Assembly: GCA_001630475.1 (NCBI GenBank)
Contig: KV419416.1
Coordinates: 1 to 64,000, forward strand
From: Sistotremastrum niveocremeum HHB9708
Lineage: Eukaryota > Basidiomycota > Agaricomycetes > Sistotremastrales > Sistotremastraceae
Direction: 5' to 3'
Length of the DNA stretch: 64,000 bases
Notes under the pieces: model-generated
The model's input: the letters and a program-made list of their open reading frames with translations, nothing else
What the model was told of the DNA's origin: nothing
The model's database searches: none
Shown here: in pieces, positions 25,821-38,696 of the stretch
Position numbering within the stretch: the first letter of the stretch is position 1
Layout: every line of letters starts with the position of its first letter
Made by a program: the position numbers and the translations under genes

Positions 25821-28800
25821 GTCCCGCGGTATCAGATGATGTGGTTCTCCCCACAGTGTCGAGTCCCTCACCAGCTATAGAGGATAGGTTTGACAGATTT
25901 GAGCATCTGGTCAATAGTGCGAGCGCAATACAGCCAATTGGAGCGTCTCTCGGGGCCGTCATTGACGCTGTGGACTCCACAATGACAATTATAGAGGAAA
26001 TTTGCGAAGTATGCTGGGGTTTCTCTGCCCTATACTTGTCTCTGATCGGGCTATGGTACTTAGGTTCATCCTTACGCCCAGCTAGCGTTCAGCGTTGTCA
26101 CCACTGCGTATAAGGTTCGTCACTGCCAAACAAAATTCTCCGATATATGCAATTAAGGACCACCTGAAGACGCTAACGGCTCAGAGGGATCGTGACAATC
26201 AGATGAATGACCTCATTACCATCATGCGAGAAACGTATCAAACGATCTGGGACGCTCGAGGCAAATGGGAGCATAGAGACAACCTGGATCTGGTGTGGGA
26301 CAAGGTGTCTGTTGTGACTGTCGATTGTTGTGATTTCATATGCAAGTATTGCAAGACGAAAAATTTCGGTGAGCTCGGGCGTGGTCTGCAAAACTATGCG
26401 TATGCTGAATACTTACAATAGTATCACGCGCATTCAAGAATGTGCTATCCAGAACCGACGAGACCATCAAAGACTACAAAGCCAAATTTCAAGAGATCAA
26501 AGAGGCTTTCCAGAGAGCGACTGCGGAAGACATCCATGACGCAATCATGAGCATCAATTTAATTCAATTCCAACTTCTGGAAGAAGTCAAAGATTTTCGT
26601 ATGTCTTCAAAAGGCAGAGAAGAACAAGACTCTGACATGTCTGACAGACACGGCCATCAATTTGAACGACATGATATATCCGACGGGCGCGAACTTTGAT
26701 CCACAGAAGGTCTGCCTTCGAGGAACACGCGAGTATGCGTTGCATGTACTACGGAAATTTGCTGGCGGGTTCTCCGTGGAAGAGGAGCAAACAGACCGTG
26801 ATCCTTCTGTTCTATGGATTAGGGGCGGGGCGGGGACTGGGAAGTCATTTCTCGCTCATCGACTTGTCGAACTCTTCACACCAACTCAGAAGATTGGATC
26901 TTCTTTCTTCTTCAATCACCGCAATCTGAAGGACGCGCCGCCTCATTCCCTGTTCCCGAAAATCACACAGGACCTTGCCAGTGCTCATCCAGCCTGGAGA
27001 CACGCGTTAGATGCGATCATCGGAAGCAATCGAGGCATTCGTCAGGAAACATCCATCTTCCAACAATTCGAATTCTTACTGCTCAAGCCTGCCTTGGCCG
27101 TGCACATCTCTCAGCCACTGCTATTCGTGATCGACGGATTGGATGAAGCCGGAGACCGCAAGGGGCGCTCTGAGTTAATCAAAATGCTAACCAGTCGACT
27201 TCACGAGCTCCCTCCCAATTTTCGCTTCGTCCTCTTTTCGCGGCCAGAACAGGACATAGTGGAAGCATTCGCCATGCATCAGCATCACATGGTGCTAGAC
27301 ATGCAGAACCTTTGCTCTCAAGATGACCAGGATACTCGAAAAGTGATCGAGGACAATTTTCAGGATCTGAGAGCGGTGCCCGGAAATCACGGTTGGCTTA
27401 CGGATGATGCACTTTCGCTGCTGGTGCTCAAATCGGGCGGTTTGATGATATACGCCCAAACCGCCTGTGACTTCATCATTGACGCCCACGAAGATGGATA
27501 TGCGCGTCAAGAGCGTCTGAACCTGCTGCTCATGTCAGACAAAGTGCCTGAAATGGATGAACTGTATCGTGTCATCCTGAACACTATCATTCCGCACAAT
27601 GCAACAGCCAGGCAACGATTCCGGGTCACCATGGGCCGTATGCTCTGTCTTGAAGAGCCACTGTCGTTCGCTGCGTACGTTGGGCTCGATCGCGCTACAA
27701 CGGATTTGCACGCATCAGCAGTGATCATCCCAAAGATGGGTTCAGTGTTGAATGGGACGAACGACCACTCCCAATCAATCTCCCTGATTCACAAGTCATT
27801 TGCTGACTTTTTGGTCGACAGAGAGCGAAGTGGGGACGACTATCACGTTAATACATCAGAACACCATGGATTTTTGCTTGAAGCGTGCCTATCTGTGATG
27901 GGAACGGATCTCAAATTTAACGTATATGACAATGCGTCATCGGATCCAAATCAGGGCCGTAGATCTCGCTTGATTTCCAGGGAACTTACATATGCATGCC
28001 ATTTTTGGGGGGCTCATCTTCAGCGCACATCCTATGACTCCGCCATCGCTGCTCGTCTTATCACGATGTGTGAAACAAAGTTGCTGTACTGGTTTGAGGT
28101 ACTCACTCACACGCAATTACCGCTAGCGGGACGCCCTGTCGCGCAAGTGTGTATGGAGTATATGATTAAGTGGTCTGAGGTACACTTCCGGTACTACCAC
28201 AACTTCACGCGCAATCAAACTCACTCCTTTGCAGTGGAAGAACATGGAGCTCCGTGACATTGGCATCGCAATCCAGACATGTCTTCATGACACCCACAAT
28301 TTCTATGTGAAGAGCGGCCCTCATGTCTATCTTTCCGCGCTGCCATATGTAGCCCCGACAAATTGGGTGCATCGCCAGTACTGCCACCTATTCCATCACC
28401 TCCCTGTTGTGAGATCAGAGCTCTGGGCCGCTGATGCTTGCGTGGACAAGGTACTGTTTCAGGTCCTAGTTAACCGTTTCCCTCTTATGGCACATGCTCA
28501 AGCACAATATTCCCCCAATGGCGTTTACATTTTGGTTTCGAATGAGCAGGACTTTGTCTTGCTCGACTCTACGACTTATGGGCTAATCTGGTCAAAACAG
28601 TACTGGTGGGATGAGTGTGTCGCTTGGAGATTCTCCCCTGACGGAACTCGCATCTATATACTTGGGCTGAATCTCCAGCTCGCGGTGATGCAAACCGTGG
28701 ACGGTACCTACTGCTCATCTCCCTTTGAGACCTGCCCCACTGAACATGCCATCCGTGCCATGATATCCCCCGATTGTCGTTATGTTATTTACCTTACCAA

Positions 28801-30628
28801 TCAAGGCACTCTCCAGAAGTGGTGTATTCAGACCGGAGAGCACATCATTTCTTCAACGCTTTCAGATTTTCATTCATTTGATCGCGATGCCTATGTTAAA
28901 GTCTCGCCGGACGGGGAAAGCCTACTCCGCTTGGGTGGAGAGTTCTCAGGCCATCAGATCACTTACTGGAGTGCTAAGACTCTCAGCGCGAGGATGCTCA
29001 AGGGTCACACAGGAGCTATCCGAGATGCTATCTGCTCCCATGATAATGCCAGATTATTTTCTGCTGATGCGCACGGTACAATGCGTGCCTGGAATCTTCA
29101 CAGTGGACAGGAGATATGGCGCTCCCAAGTACATGAAATGCACAGACATCCTATTGACTCCCTCGCTGCTTCTCACGACAGCCAGATTGTCGCAAGCGGC
29201 TCAAGGGATTGCACGGTCTGCCTATGGGATGCAAATGACGGGCGTTTGATCGGCCAGCCACTTGAAAGCCGCTACGGTTGGCCGAGGACGTTTGAATTCT
29301 CTCCAGATGGAAATTGGTTGATTTGCGTCACATCTGAGGGGACTGTGTATGTGTGGAATATCGAGCAAGCAATCTCTGTTCCTCGTCACCATATAGTACC
29401 CCCCTTTCGTCACGTCTATGACGTCCAAATATCACCCGATAGCTCGCTCATTGCCCTGGCTCTTGGCTTCGGGGCCATCCAGATTGTGGATACCAAGTCC
29501 GCAAAAGTTCTTGCTCGAAAATCATCGAGGTCCAACAGCGACTCATACAGAGTGTTGGCCTTCTCCCCGGAGAATTCGTTACTGGCATATGCTAACGACA
29601 GACATTCCATTGGACTCTGGCACTGGCAAACTCCCGAGCAAGATCATCATCTGTGTGAGGGACATACTGACGAGATTCGGTCACTGTGTTTCTCTCCCAA
29701 CGCAGAGCTGCTGCTGTCAGCTTCTGCAGACAAAACAATCCGGGTTTGGGATATCCGATCTGGGGATGCATTGCCCTCGCGTGTCATCCCCATCAACAGA
29801 GAGTCGCCATATGACCATGCTTTTACCGCCATATTTGCCGAGAGTGGAAACCGGATTGTCTCTGCTCAATTTTCCAATCACTCCATCAAAGTCTGGGATC
29901 TAGATGCTGAAGACCCGCTCAAACAAAGAATTGATTGGCCAACCGATCGAGATGAAAGACTCGCGTTATCGCCCAACGGAAGGCGACTTCTCTCGGCCTC
30001 GAAGAGGGGCATCCAAATGTGGAACATGATTGATGGACAGTTGAGCGAACTCGGCCATACATGTCATCTGGAAGCGGACCACGGAGATGTCTGCTCAGCA
30101 TCTTTCTCTCCGGACAGTTGCAAGATCGCTGTAGGATTTGAAGATAAGACGATCCAGATTTGGGATGTGGACACTGGCAAGAAATTCGGAGCTCCCTTGC
30201 ATTCTCATTACAAGGCTCGGACCCTTGCATTCACGCCTGATGGTAGAAAAATCCTGGCTGCACCCCGTGCGGACGGCATCATACGTGTATGGGATATTGC
30301 AACTGAGCCATCTGCTCCAGCTTGGAAGCAAAAAGTTGCAGATAGGCACCAGGACGCAAATGACTCATGGGACGGTTGGGTATATGACACAGGACCTGAA
30401 GAGTCGCCATTATTCTGGGTGCCCAAAAGATTTCGCCAAGGATTCGTGTGGAGTGATAGGCACAGAGTCATAGGAGTTCCCGAGACTCGTGTGGATCTCT
30501 CAGACTTCGTGCATGGCACAGAATGGACAAAATGTTGGAAAGGACCCCCGTCTTCATCAGGAAACAGCTTTTTCGGCTATACCGACGCGCGTCGTTCGGC
30601 TGCTCCGAAACCCGACCATACCAACTGA
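25169..30628 (+). CDS. NLR gene C: C2-NACHT-WD40 protein, 1,667 aa, ten exons
   Basis: Exons: 25169-25200, 25256-25302, 25351-25513, 25563-25681, 25731-26008, 26064-26114, 26158-26368, 26422-26598, 26648-28179 and 28235-30628. The exon plan and phases equal those of gene B. The C2-like domain (to about residue 147) ends in DLHLRFRLTIS. The NACHT has Walker A GGAGTGKS (Lys425) and Walker B FVIDGLDEAGDR (Asp522), at the same residue numbers as B. The WD part has about 14 blades. C2 and the second propeller are about 90% identical to B in DNA, while the NACHT core is nearer 72%. The last 27 or so residues (from PSSSGNSFF) are unlike the end of B. Likely an intracellular non-self sensor (family knowledge). 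It looks intact. Confidence 0.85.
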
Positions 30629-33600
30629 GCCACAGCAAGAGCCACATACCTCGCCATACCATCCCATACTTCACTATCAAGATCCATACCAGAATGAGAT
30701 GGGCATCAAATTCTTGTCAAGTCTGAGAGGAGGGTCGGGTAGGATCATGGTTGGGGAGTAAGGGGGAGGGCATTTCGGCTTCGAGTGCGACAGACGGTTG
30801 ATTTCACGACTCTTCTGTGTCCTAATAATGGCGAATTCATTCTAGGATACAATCTCTGGCCTACGTATGGTATATAGCTCTTCCAATGTTGCTTGGACTT
30901 ATGGAACAACGTGAGCATCGTCTTTCGATTCGCTTCTCCACCAAAGTCTAGAACCAAAGGGCACATCCACCCCAAATTATCAATGTTCCAGCTTCGTCTG
31001 CGATTGAAAGGGCTCTGAGGATCTAAGAGGTTGGGGGGTGAAGCGTCAGCTCGGTGGTGCGCGAGAGACATAGCCGCCGGGTGGGCGGGCTCTCTTGCGA
31101 CTCGATCCTCATGCACGTTCAACGGTCAAGTCAGTCAAGATTGATCAATGAGCTCCATGCTATTGCTATATCTTGTTGCCAATCTGGGGTTACGAATACG
31201 AAACGACTTGCTGAAATCTTCATCTGAAGCCTATCTGCAACTGCTGCAGCTGGCCGTTGGAGTTCACGCGAATCCGCTGGTCACCAAGTTTGACTCGTCG
31301 ACGTCGTTCATGAGTGGCAACAGAAACATGACCTGTCCATACGCTTGAGTGTCTATTCTGCTGGAGAGTCAGGACATTATGAATGATTCTCAAGAATTCA
31401 ATACTAATCTGGATGCTTCGCGGTTGACTTATCGAATAGACCACTCCAAATCCAGGCAGATCTCAAACTCATCAAGCTGACAAGACCAAGTCAGACCGCA
31501 CTCATCCACTACCCCTCTTTCAGAGGATTTCACCCAATCGACCTTTTGTGGCCGTCGAGAGGAAGTTGGAAGATCGGGAAAAGGCTTTGTGAGTAGCGCA
31601 TGCATAGGCCCTGTCCTTGTGATTGACGATCCTGCTTGCAGAAATGCTTCATGAAACGTTCCATCCAGCCTTTAGACAAGGAGCATCAGCCGGAAGTGAG
31701 CACTCCGCGGACAAGAATCATTCGGTTCTCAGGGGCCGCGGCGGAGGATTCATCTCGTTATCGACCAGCAGTCCTTCCACACCCTTCGAGGACATCCTTC
31801 CAAGTTCATCAGACGGAAGGCCGCAGGTTGACTGGCCGTTGGTGACCCCGTTTCTGCCTTGATCAGCCTCTAGATGTTGAGGTATTGTGGATTACTTTCG
31901 CAGTCTTTGCTGAAGATCTCATTACTCATACACGGCGCAGAGCTGAAACGAACCCAAGGAAAGGCCGTGGAATGCTCTGACAACGTATACTGCTATAATT
32001 GAGCGCCGGGCTAGCCATCATTCAAGGGTCAGTCACCGTTATTCAAAGTCTCGAGAATTTTCCTCACATTTCTGAAACTAGGACACTCAATCGCCCTTCT
32101 AAGACGCAACGAATGAATTGGTATCCAGGATTTGACGGGTGTAATTCGGCTGAGCAGGAACAAGTCAATGAAAATGCCTGAAGGACTCAGGCCAACAGGA
32201 TTAGTCAGTTGCAACAATTTTTGTGTGCGAAAAATATTGACTTAGTAAACAGTCTAACGTATACGAGTTGTGAGCGCTCTGCGCAGCGCTTTCTCGAACA
32301 AGTCGCTCTGGGCCATGTTCAAGTATTTGATGCGGTGACCTCGTGGTACAAGCTTGCAGCGCTTCTTCCGACCTTCGTTCACCGCAACTCCGCACTGTTA
32401 TGATATTTCGTTCAAAGAGGACGAAAATCGGCTCATCATTGCATTATCGGGTCCCGTCGGTCAGCCAAACGAGCTCAGGCGTTTCCTCACCTAGAAACAT
32501 TGGCAAGCCGCTAGCTGTCCCAAGGTAGGGATCTCTCCCCCTGTTCGAGGAAAGATCTTTGAATCCGAGACTCCAGCTCCAGATCGGCAGCCTCGACCTT
32601 CGACTTCTGAGAAGCAGACTTCGATACGCGTCATTCTTTGACGACTTTCTTGCGACACTGTGCATCATCTTCTCCCGCGAACTTATAGGCAACCACGATA
32701 AAACTCTCGCAACGGTATGAACGAGACTGACTCGCGGTTTCAGTACCCAATTTCGCTGACGAAGATGGGGCAAGCTACTGTAATAGATCTCTCGAGGCTA
32801 CAATCGACGATCGAAATTGACATGCGATTGCATTCAAGACGTAATGGGCAAACGTTCCTATATGGATGCGTCTCGGCTTAGCTTGTCCGATCTTTATCAG
32901 TCTCAGCACACCTTCGTTCTCTCATCTGTATTCGTCGTCAGTAAGGTGATCTACTCGACATGCGGAAATACTTGTTAACAATCTGATAGCAACGAAGTCT
33001 GCACGTCTCTGTCTCTTTCTGGTATGCCATGCGGACCGATCGCTGCGATTTTGATGGAACCTTCCTGCTTGAGTCTGTTCTGAAGCCGGATTGAAACGAG
33101 AGACTGAAGTTTCTGAACCTGCCAATGAAATCAAAGAGGTACTTGTGCTCTCGGAAAAGTCGCGCGTCGTGGGAACCGTTTCATGAACAGGGCTCAAGGA
33201 CCTCTCGTATTTCCATGCCTATTTTACAAATGCGCTTCAATCGTGATTCAGCTTATTCTCTCAATGCGCAACGTATTTATTCTTCAGCAAAGTATCACTG
33301 GATACGATATACTCGAGTAGATACAACAAGAAGAGGATTGTAGGGCATCTAATATACGCAGTATCTACTTGGACCTGCGGTAATGCCTCGGATAAAACAA
33401 AAACATTCAATCAGTTTGCATTCATATGATGATAGGATTCATAGGAAGGACAACTCACGCGGAATCAAGACCCCTCTGTTCCGTCGCCAACGAGGGGCAA
33501 CAGATAGCAGAGGGCAATGGCGTGGCGTGCCTAGAGGCACACCGTAGGTTGATCTCCGAGACTCCGACGCCGAGATCGTCGCCAGCGAGAGTGACGCGAG

Positions 33601-33638
33601 ACAGATGGTTTGATGTCCTTGACCTACCGAATATCTTA
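30629..33638. other. Gene-poor 3 kb after the NLR array, with F-box-like relics
   Basis: No intact gene recognised. Around 31750-31860 (plus) a short phrase SSDGRPQVDWPL resembles LDGSPKIAWPL in the first spacer (about 13485-13520), which hints at an older, decayed copy of the spacer. On the minus strand, 32200-32770 has fragments such as GLPMFLGEETPELVWL that look like leucine-rich F-box protein pieces. All are short and out of phase with each other. Confidence 0.35.
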
Positions 33639-33889
33639 GTGTTGCAAAATATGATATGATATGATATTTTACCCAAATTTTGGAATATCAATATCAATAT
33701 CGATATCACAAATCCCAGAATCTTGGAAATATCATATCGATATCGCGATATTGATATTTTGTTTTCAAAATCAAAATATCGTATCGATTTAAATCGATTT
33801 TTATCACTTGTGTGATATAAATCAGTTTTTATCAGTTTAAATTGCAATTTTTTCTCAAATCCTTCTGTAATCTACATATATCCTCCAGT

Positions 33890-34138
33890 ATACTGTACCT
33901 ACACGACCTAAACATACTTCACACGCTAAGCGCCCACGGAGCGCCCACGGAGATGCAAAATGTTCGAGACTGATTGCCGTTTTTTGCCCAAACACATCTA
34001 CTGAGCCGCCCTCAAACTCTCGGAAACAGTTAAGTAGATCGATTGCTAATATTTGAATATATTTTGGGATTTGTACGTTGTATTTTCAGAAACGTAACGC
34101 CGTAACGCTCGTACGTTTTGGTCGTGTAGGTACAGTAT
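33890..34138. repeat. Nested 249 bp inverted-repeat segment
   Basis: It starts ATACTGTACCTACACGACC and ends in the exact reverse complement (19 bp each side). It lies inside the 771 bp element and may be an element inserted in an element. No target duplication was seen. Just to its right (about 34137-34156) is a 20-bp perfect palindrome built from ATCATGAT. Confidence 0.5.
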
Positions 34139-34240
34139 CATGATATCATGATACAGTGGTGCTATATCAGCCTCTACATACAGTTTCCAGTGATATCTGT
34201 GAGTGAGTGATGACCTCATGGGAAGATTCAGCACCTGTGG

Positions 34241-34338
34241 CATCAGGAAAAATAAGGAGTCCTTTTTCAACTTTAGAGTACTTTGGAGTACTTTTAAGTC
34301 CTCTAAAGTTGAAAAAGGACTCCTTATTTTTCCTGATG
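34241..34338. repeat. 98-bp perfect hairpin 1
   Basis: Two exactly complementary 38-bp arms, beginning CATCAGGAAAAATAAGGAG, surround a 22-bp centre containing GAGTACTTTT. It lies within the 771 bp element. It could be a foldback mini-transposon or, if transcribed, a small-RNA precursor. Confidence 0.75.
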
Positions 34339-34558
34339 TCGCAAAGTGATATGATATGATATGATATGCGATATTTTGCGATATGAAATATCATATCTTT
34401 GCAACACTATTTATGGCGCGTATTGAGAGATAGGAGGTTAGCAGCATTTATTGCAAAATGCCAACTTCACACTCGTCTTTTCCGGTTGTTTGGATAGGCA
34501 AAGCCGCCTTGAGGAAATGAGAGCAATCACCGTTTTCTTCTCCACCTTCCAATGGTCA

Positions 34559-34656
34559 CTTCAGAAAAAATTAGACCTACTTATTGTACTTTTGAGTACT
34601 TTTGAGTGCTAAAAAGTACTCAAAAGTACAATAAGTAGGTCTAATTTTTTCTGAAG
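34559..34656. repeat. 98-bp perfect hairpin 2
   Basis: Two exactly complementary 45-bp arms, beginning CTTCAGAAAAAATTAGACC, surround an 8-bp loop. It has the same length as hairpin 1 and shares the GAGTACTTTT core, which suggests one family. It lies 150 bp outside the 771 bp element. Confidence 0.75.
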
Positions 34657-37417
34657 CATCAGCCCCAATGAGGCTGTCGCCACGCTGGTCGGACAAGATG
34701 GCGGTGAATTTGGTTAATAAAATTTCGAGGAGCTGCACTACAAGAGCGACATGATTTGATTATAACACACTGGGAACAATGGAAGTCAACTCACGACATT
34801 CAGGGTCACCACGAACAAGGACAAAGCGTCGATGGCCGGCTCTGAATCCAGATAGCCTTGAAAAATGCTCCCAGAAACTATGGATGACAAGCGACAGACG
34901 TCGTGCGAATTTTTATAAAACGTGAAAGGCCTTTCGCAAACAGCAGGAGATGCTATCGAACTGTTTTGGAACAAGTTCAGGTCAAGTCGGGGTGAGTGGA
35001 CGTTGAAAGATGTGAAAAAGTTATCCCTTCTTCCAGATAACAATTTCCGTCGTCAGACGTCCAGAGGCTTTGGTAGGTTGAAATCGTCGAAGCTTTGAAG
35101 CTTTGAGCGGAAGCAGTTCCTAACAAGAAAGGAAAATCAGTGATGTCAACAGGTATAAGGTAAGGGCGCCTATAGCCCCAGCCTTCGGCAAACGATGCCG
35201 AATCGATGACGCACAATCAGAGTCTAGACCTTCAGGGTTCATGCCTCGGGCGGAGATGGCAGGAAAATCGAAAAAAGGAGGAAAATATTTCTCGACGCTT
35301 TAAGGAATATTTGCAGGCCAGATTAAAGTTATTATTACCCATGATTGACACCTGTTCAAGTCCCACATCCCAAAAGCATCAATTTGAACGAGAAAACACG
35401 CTGAAACTCATCTTGAAGACTTGGACCCGTGTTTCACACTGTGAGCCCTCGCAGCACGGATATTCAGGTCCGACGGTCACGCGTATGTCACAGCCGAACC
35501 ACGCGAATGTTCCCGAAAATGTAGCACTAGTCCGTGAACATCCCTGTTCGTTTGCACACTTAAAATCTTAGTCTGAGTGTCGCTCTTCAGCGTATCTAGG
35601 ATCTCGGTTAGACCATCCAGAGCCGCCTTTTGGACGTTTTGTGGCTGTTTCTGACACTGTTTTGTACTTGAAGTCATGACAGAAATCACGTAGTAATAAT
35701 CATAAAAATCAGTATTATTGATGACTCTAATAGTTCTAAGTACAGTAAATGTCCTAAAACTTGCAAAGAGTCCTCTCCGACATTCCCGCAACCTTCAAAC
35801 GCATATTTCCGCCTCAGATCCAAATCTTTCACGCGGCCTTCGCCCAGAAAGTCATCACCATCCCACACTCTTCCGCTGTCAAGAATTTTGCTGAAGCCGA
35901 TGGACTCTGGGAGAAGGGAGCATGAGACATTTGTTGTAAACTTTCAACGGGAATAACTCACATGCCCCAAGATAATGCGAAAGAAACTGCTTCACAGGTT
36001 TAGATATTAATAGCTTGTGGAAGCGAACGCACAGAGAGACTCACCGGAAGGCAGTATGTGGGGGCTCCTTCTAAGTAGTCTTGAAGGTCAAAAAGCACCC
36101 TAAGCGCAATGGCTTGGCAGAGTCGGGCAATCTAGCGTCGTTGGCTTAGTCGTTGGCGACCGGCGAAGAGGGGCGGGGGTCAAGCTGGGATTGTTGAAGG
36201 GCTGTCTGGCGGTGATGCTGGAGCGTCGGTCGGGGTCTGGAGAATACAGAGGTCGGGTATTACGAAAAGCGACGCTCGGGGCCTACGGTGGTTGGTAGCA
36301 GTGGTGGTGGTGAAGAAAAGACGAGGAGAGTGTTGATCTGTGTTTGGCCCAAATTGAAACCGTCGATCACATGACTCGGCTAATACGGCCTTCGCCAAAC
36401 CTTTCTCTCGAAATCGACCAGTCCAACGACGGTCTCATTGGCTCCTCGCTGTCCCTGCTTTTGAACCTTAGCCCACTGCCTCAGAAGATCCTCCTCTCGG
36501 CCTCAAATCTATACTGTCAAAAACGATTCACTCTCACCCCATCAACTCTGTTCCTCGGGAGAAAATCAATTCTGCAGTTAGCTTACGCGCTCTACGGCAA
36601 TTGATTGGCGGGTTTGGCCTAGGTTCCAGGACGTATAGGATTGGGAGGATTGGGGAAAAGGAGACAATTAATTGCTGAATATTCCTCTAACAATCATGTG
36701 GTGCGCACAGTCTCCTTTCGTTCTGAAAGCCAACTTTTGACATATATCATCTTCGGCTTGCCCTTGTGTACTGACTATGAACACTCCCTTCACCTATTGA
36801 TCTGTATCTACGCCATCCCTTTAAGAGGCCCACTCGTTTTGACTCTGTAATTTTCCATGAATAACATACATTCGTATCTTCCCGTAAAAGAGCGCTCGAA
36901 AATCAGTGATCTGTTTCGCTTCGAATTCACGACATGCCGGCTGAGGGGCTTCGAGCTGACCTTGGCGAGTTTGGGCTTGTTGGCTCAGGTCGCGTCGTTC
37001 AGCCGAATACGCTGATCCGACCGCAATCAACGTTCAGACGTTGTTTTGCGTTGTTTATCCGGCGCGCCAGGGCTCACAGTGTCAGTCGATGTTCTCCAAG
37101 CATGAAGTGCTCTTTCGGAAAATTTGAAGTGATTTCTTCTCGATAGGCTTGAAAAATTCGTATAGTAATATTTGAGAGCTTGAGGGATGACGGAATTATA
37201 AGTGACAGCGACTGAAGAGAGCAGGATCGAGTGATTGCACCTAGCGTAGTATTCAGTGTGCGACGCATTCGCGGATGCGGCAGAGTTTTATCGGGCTCAC
37301 AACAGGCGCCGTCCACGGACCTCCTAGCATTAATGGACAACCCAAACGGGGTGATATTCGAAAAAGACACGGCACCACTTATTCATGAATACAACAACTA
37401 CACGTACAAAATGCACC
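34657..37417. other. Gene-poor 2.8 kb before the PRISE gene
   Basis: Several short open frames on both strands (for example minus 34786-35043, minus 35686-35868, plus 36344-36604), but none shows a family motif or a consistent splice chain I could support. Decayed genes or untranslated exons are possible. The last part is the 3' flank of the PRISE gene. Confidence 0.4.
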
Positions 37418-38696
37418 CTACATGTCAACATCGATATCAGGAATGATCTTCGCTTTCTTATACAGATCCCAAGCCGCATAATATCCCTTGACAGTATCGT
37501 CATCCTCCTCAAAGCCCACGCGTTTCATCTTAGTCAGGTCAAAAGGGCGATCAAAGAACGCCCAGATGACGATGTTCCCAAACCACCATCCAGTCCCCTC
37601 AATCGCGCCTGCCTTCAATCCGTATCGACCCTCGAGCCTAGCCCACGTCTCAACATGATCGTGAACCCATTTCTCCATAGCATCCTGAGGGTTGTCCTGC
37701 TTAGGAGGAACACCCTTGAGTCCAAAGTACGCCGCCATAGCGGGCCATTTGGTCTCGAAGCTGGCGGCTTTATCGCCCACATTGAAAGCTTCGCCATTCT
37801 CGAATTTGTCGTCGTTCAAGCTGACATGAATCTGAAATTTGGCTAGGGTGCCGGTGGAAGCCTCCGTCGTCATGATTTTGTAGGCTGCATTGGTAGCTGG
37901 GAAGGGAACCTCTGCACCTTCGCCGTGAACTGCGCGATAGAGCGACAAGTAGACGCCGAAGACTTGGGCTTCGTTCATGGAATTGAAGTTGGGTACAAAG
38001 CCGATGATGTTGTCAGGACGGACTTCGCTGAAAGTCCAAGACTTCCCAACTGAGAGACGTTTGAGTACGTCCACTTGGGAGTAATAGAAGATCTGGGACG
38101 CGTAGGGTTCGGGAAGGCGGGGGGTCGACTCCTTCAGGGGAATGGGAGGGAACTCGACCTGCCCGTAGTATTCTGCCCCATATCCCTGGAAGTTCTTTGT
38201 AAATGGCAAATTCACGCGAGCTGGCAAAACACGGACCTTTGCACCGGTTTGGAGCATGACATGCTTCAAGGGGGCACCGATCTTCATGAGAGCAATAATA
38301 GCAGTTTCAAGCATGGTTGTATTGACTTTGTTAAATTCGACAGGATCTTCGATATGTTTGTAGGCTATTTGATACCACGGTTAGAATCCATAGCTGGCAT
38401 AAGTGAACGGAGTCCGCACCATAATAGAAAACATGGGTGACGGTCTCGATGTGAGGGATCTTGGACAGATCTTTCACGACTTCATGAACTGGCTTTTGAA
38501 GGTCAAGACCAGCGAAAAGACCCAGACGTGGGTCCAAGGGCAGCAGAGCAGCCTCGCGCGTAAGAGGTCTATTCGTCAAGCCAGTGACTTGACTAAAGGT
38601 GATAGCCGTGGGGTAGCTCAGCAATTGCCTGCAAGCTTCCCAACCAGAAATGCCAGAGGCACCAAAGACGATAGCGTGATTTCCAGTAGAAGACAT
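37418..38696 (-). CDS. PRISE-type enone/progesterone 5-beta-reductase-like SDR, 407 aa
   Basis: Exon 1 is 38696-38420 and exon 2 is 38364-37418; the intron 38365-38419 (55 bp) is in phase 1. The N-terminus has the NADPH-binding motif of the PRISE family, VFGASGISGW. Further family marks are LQTGAK (Lys135, the catalytic lysine) and PYASQIFYYSQVDVL (Tyr186/187, the catalytic tyrosine), then VRPDNIIGF. PRISE enzymes are extended short-chain dehydrogenases that reduce the C=C bond of activated enones with NADPH; plant members make iridoids or cardenolides and fungal ones occur in secondary metabolism. The substrate here cannot be told. Length matches the family (about 390-410). It is divergently transcribed from the Vps5 gene and has no biosynthetic cluster partner in view. 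Confidence 0.85.

Larger units (their letters stand above)
33639..34409. mobile_element. 771 bp inverted-repeat (MITE-like) element
   Basis: The ends read TAGTGTTGCAAA inward from both sides, followed by ATATGATAT-rich sequence. TAGTG fits a hAT-type terminus, but I could not find an 8-bp target duplication, so the class is uncertain. The interior is rich in GATATC/ATATCGATAT repeats and carries a nested inverted repeat and a perfect 98-bp hairpin. No coding capacity is apparent. Confidence 0.55.

Noticed and set aside
34241-34656. Hairpins as transcription terminators
   Set aside because: Eukaryotic nuclear DNA with no adjacent gene end; the palindromes are far longer than needed.
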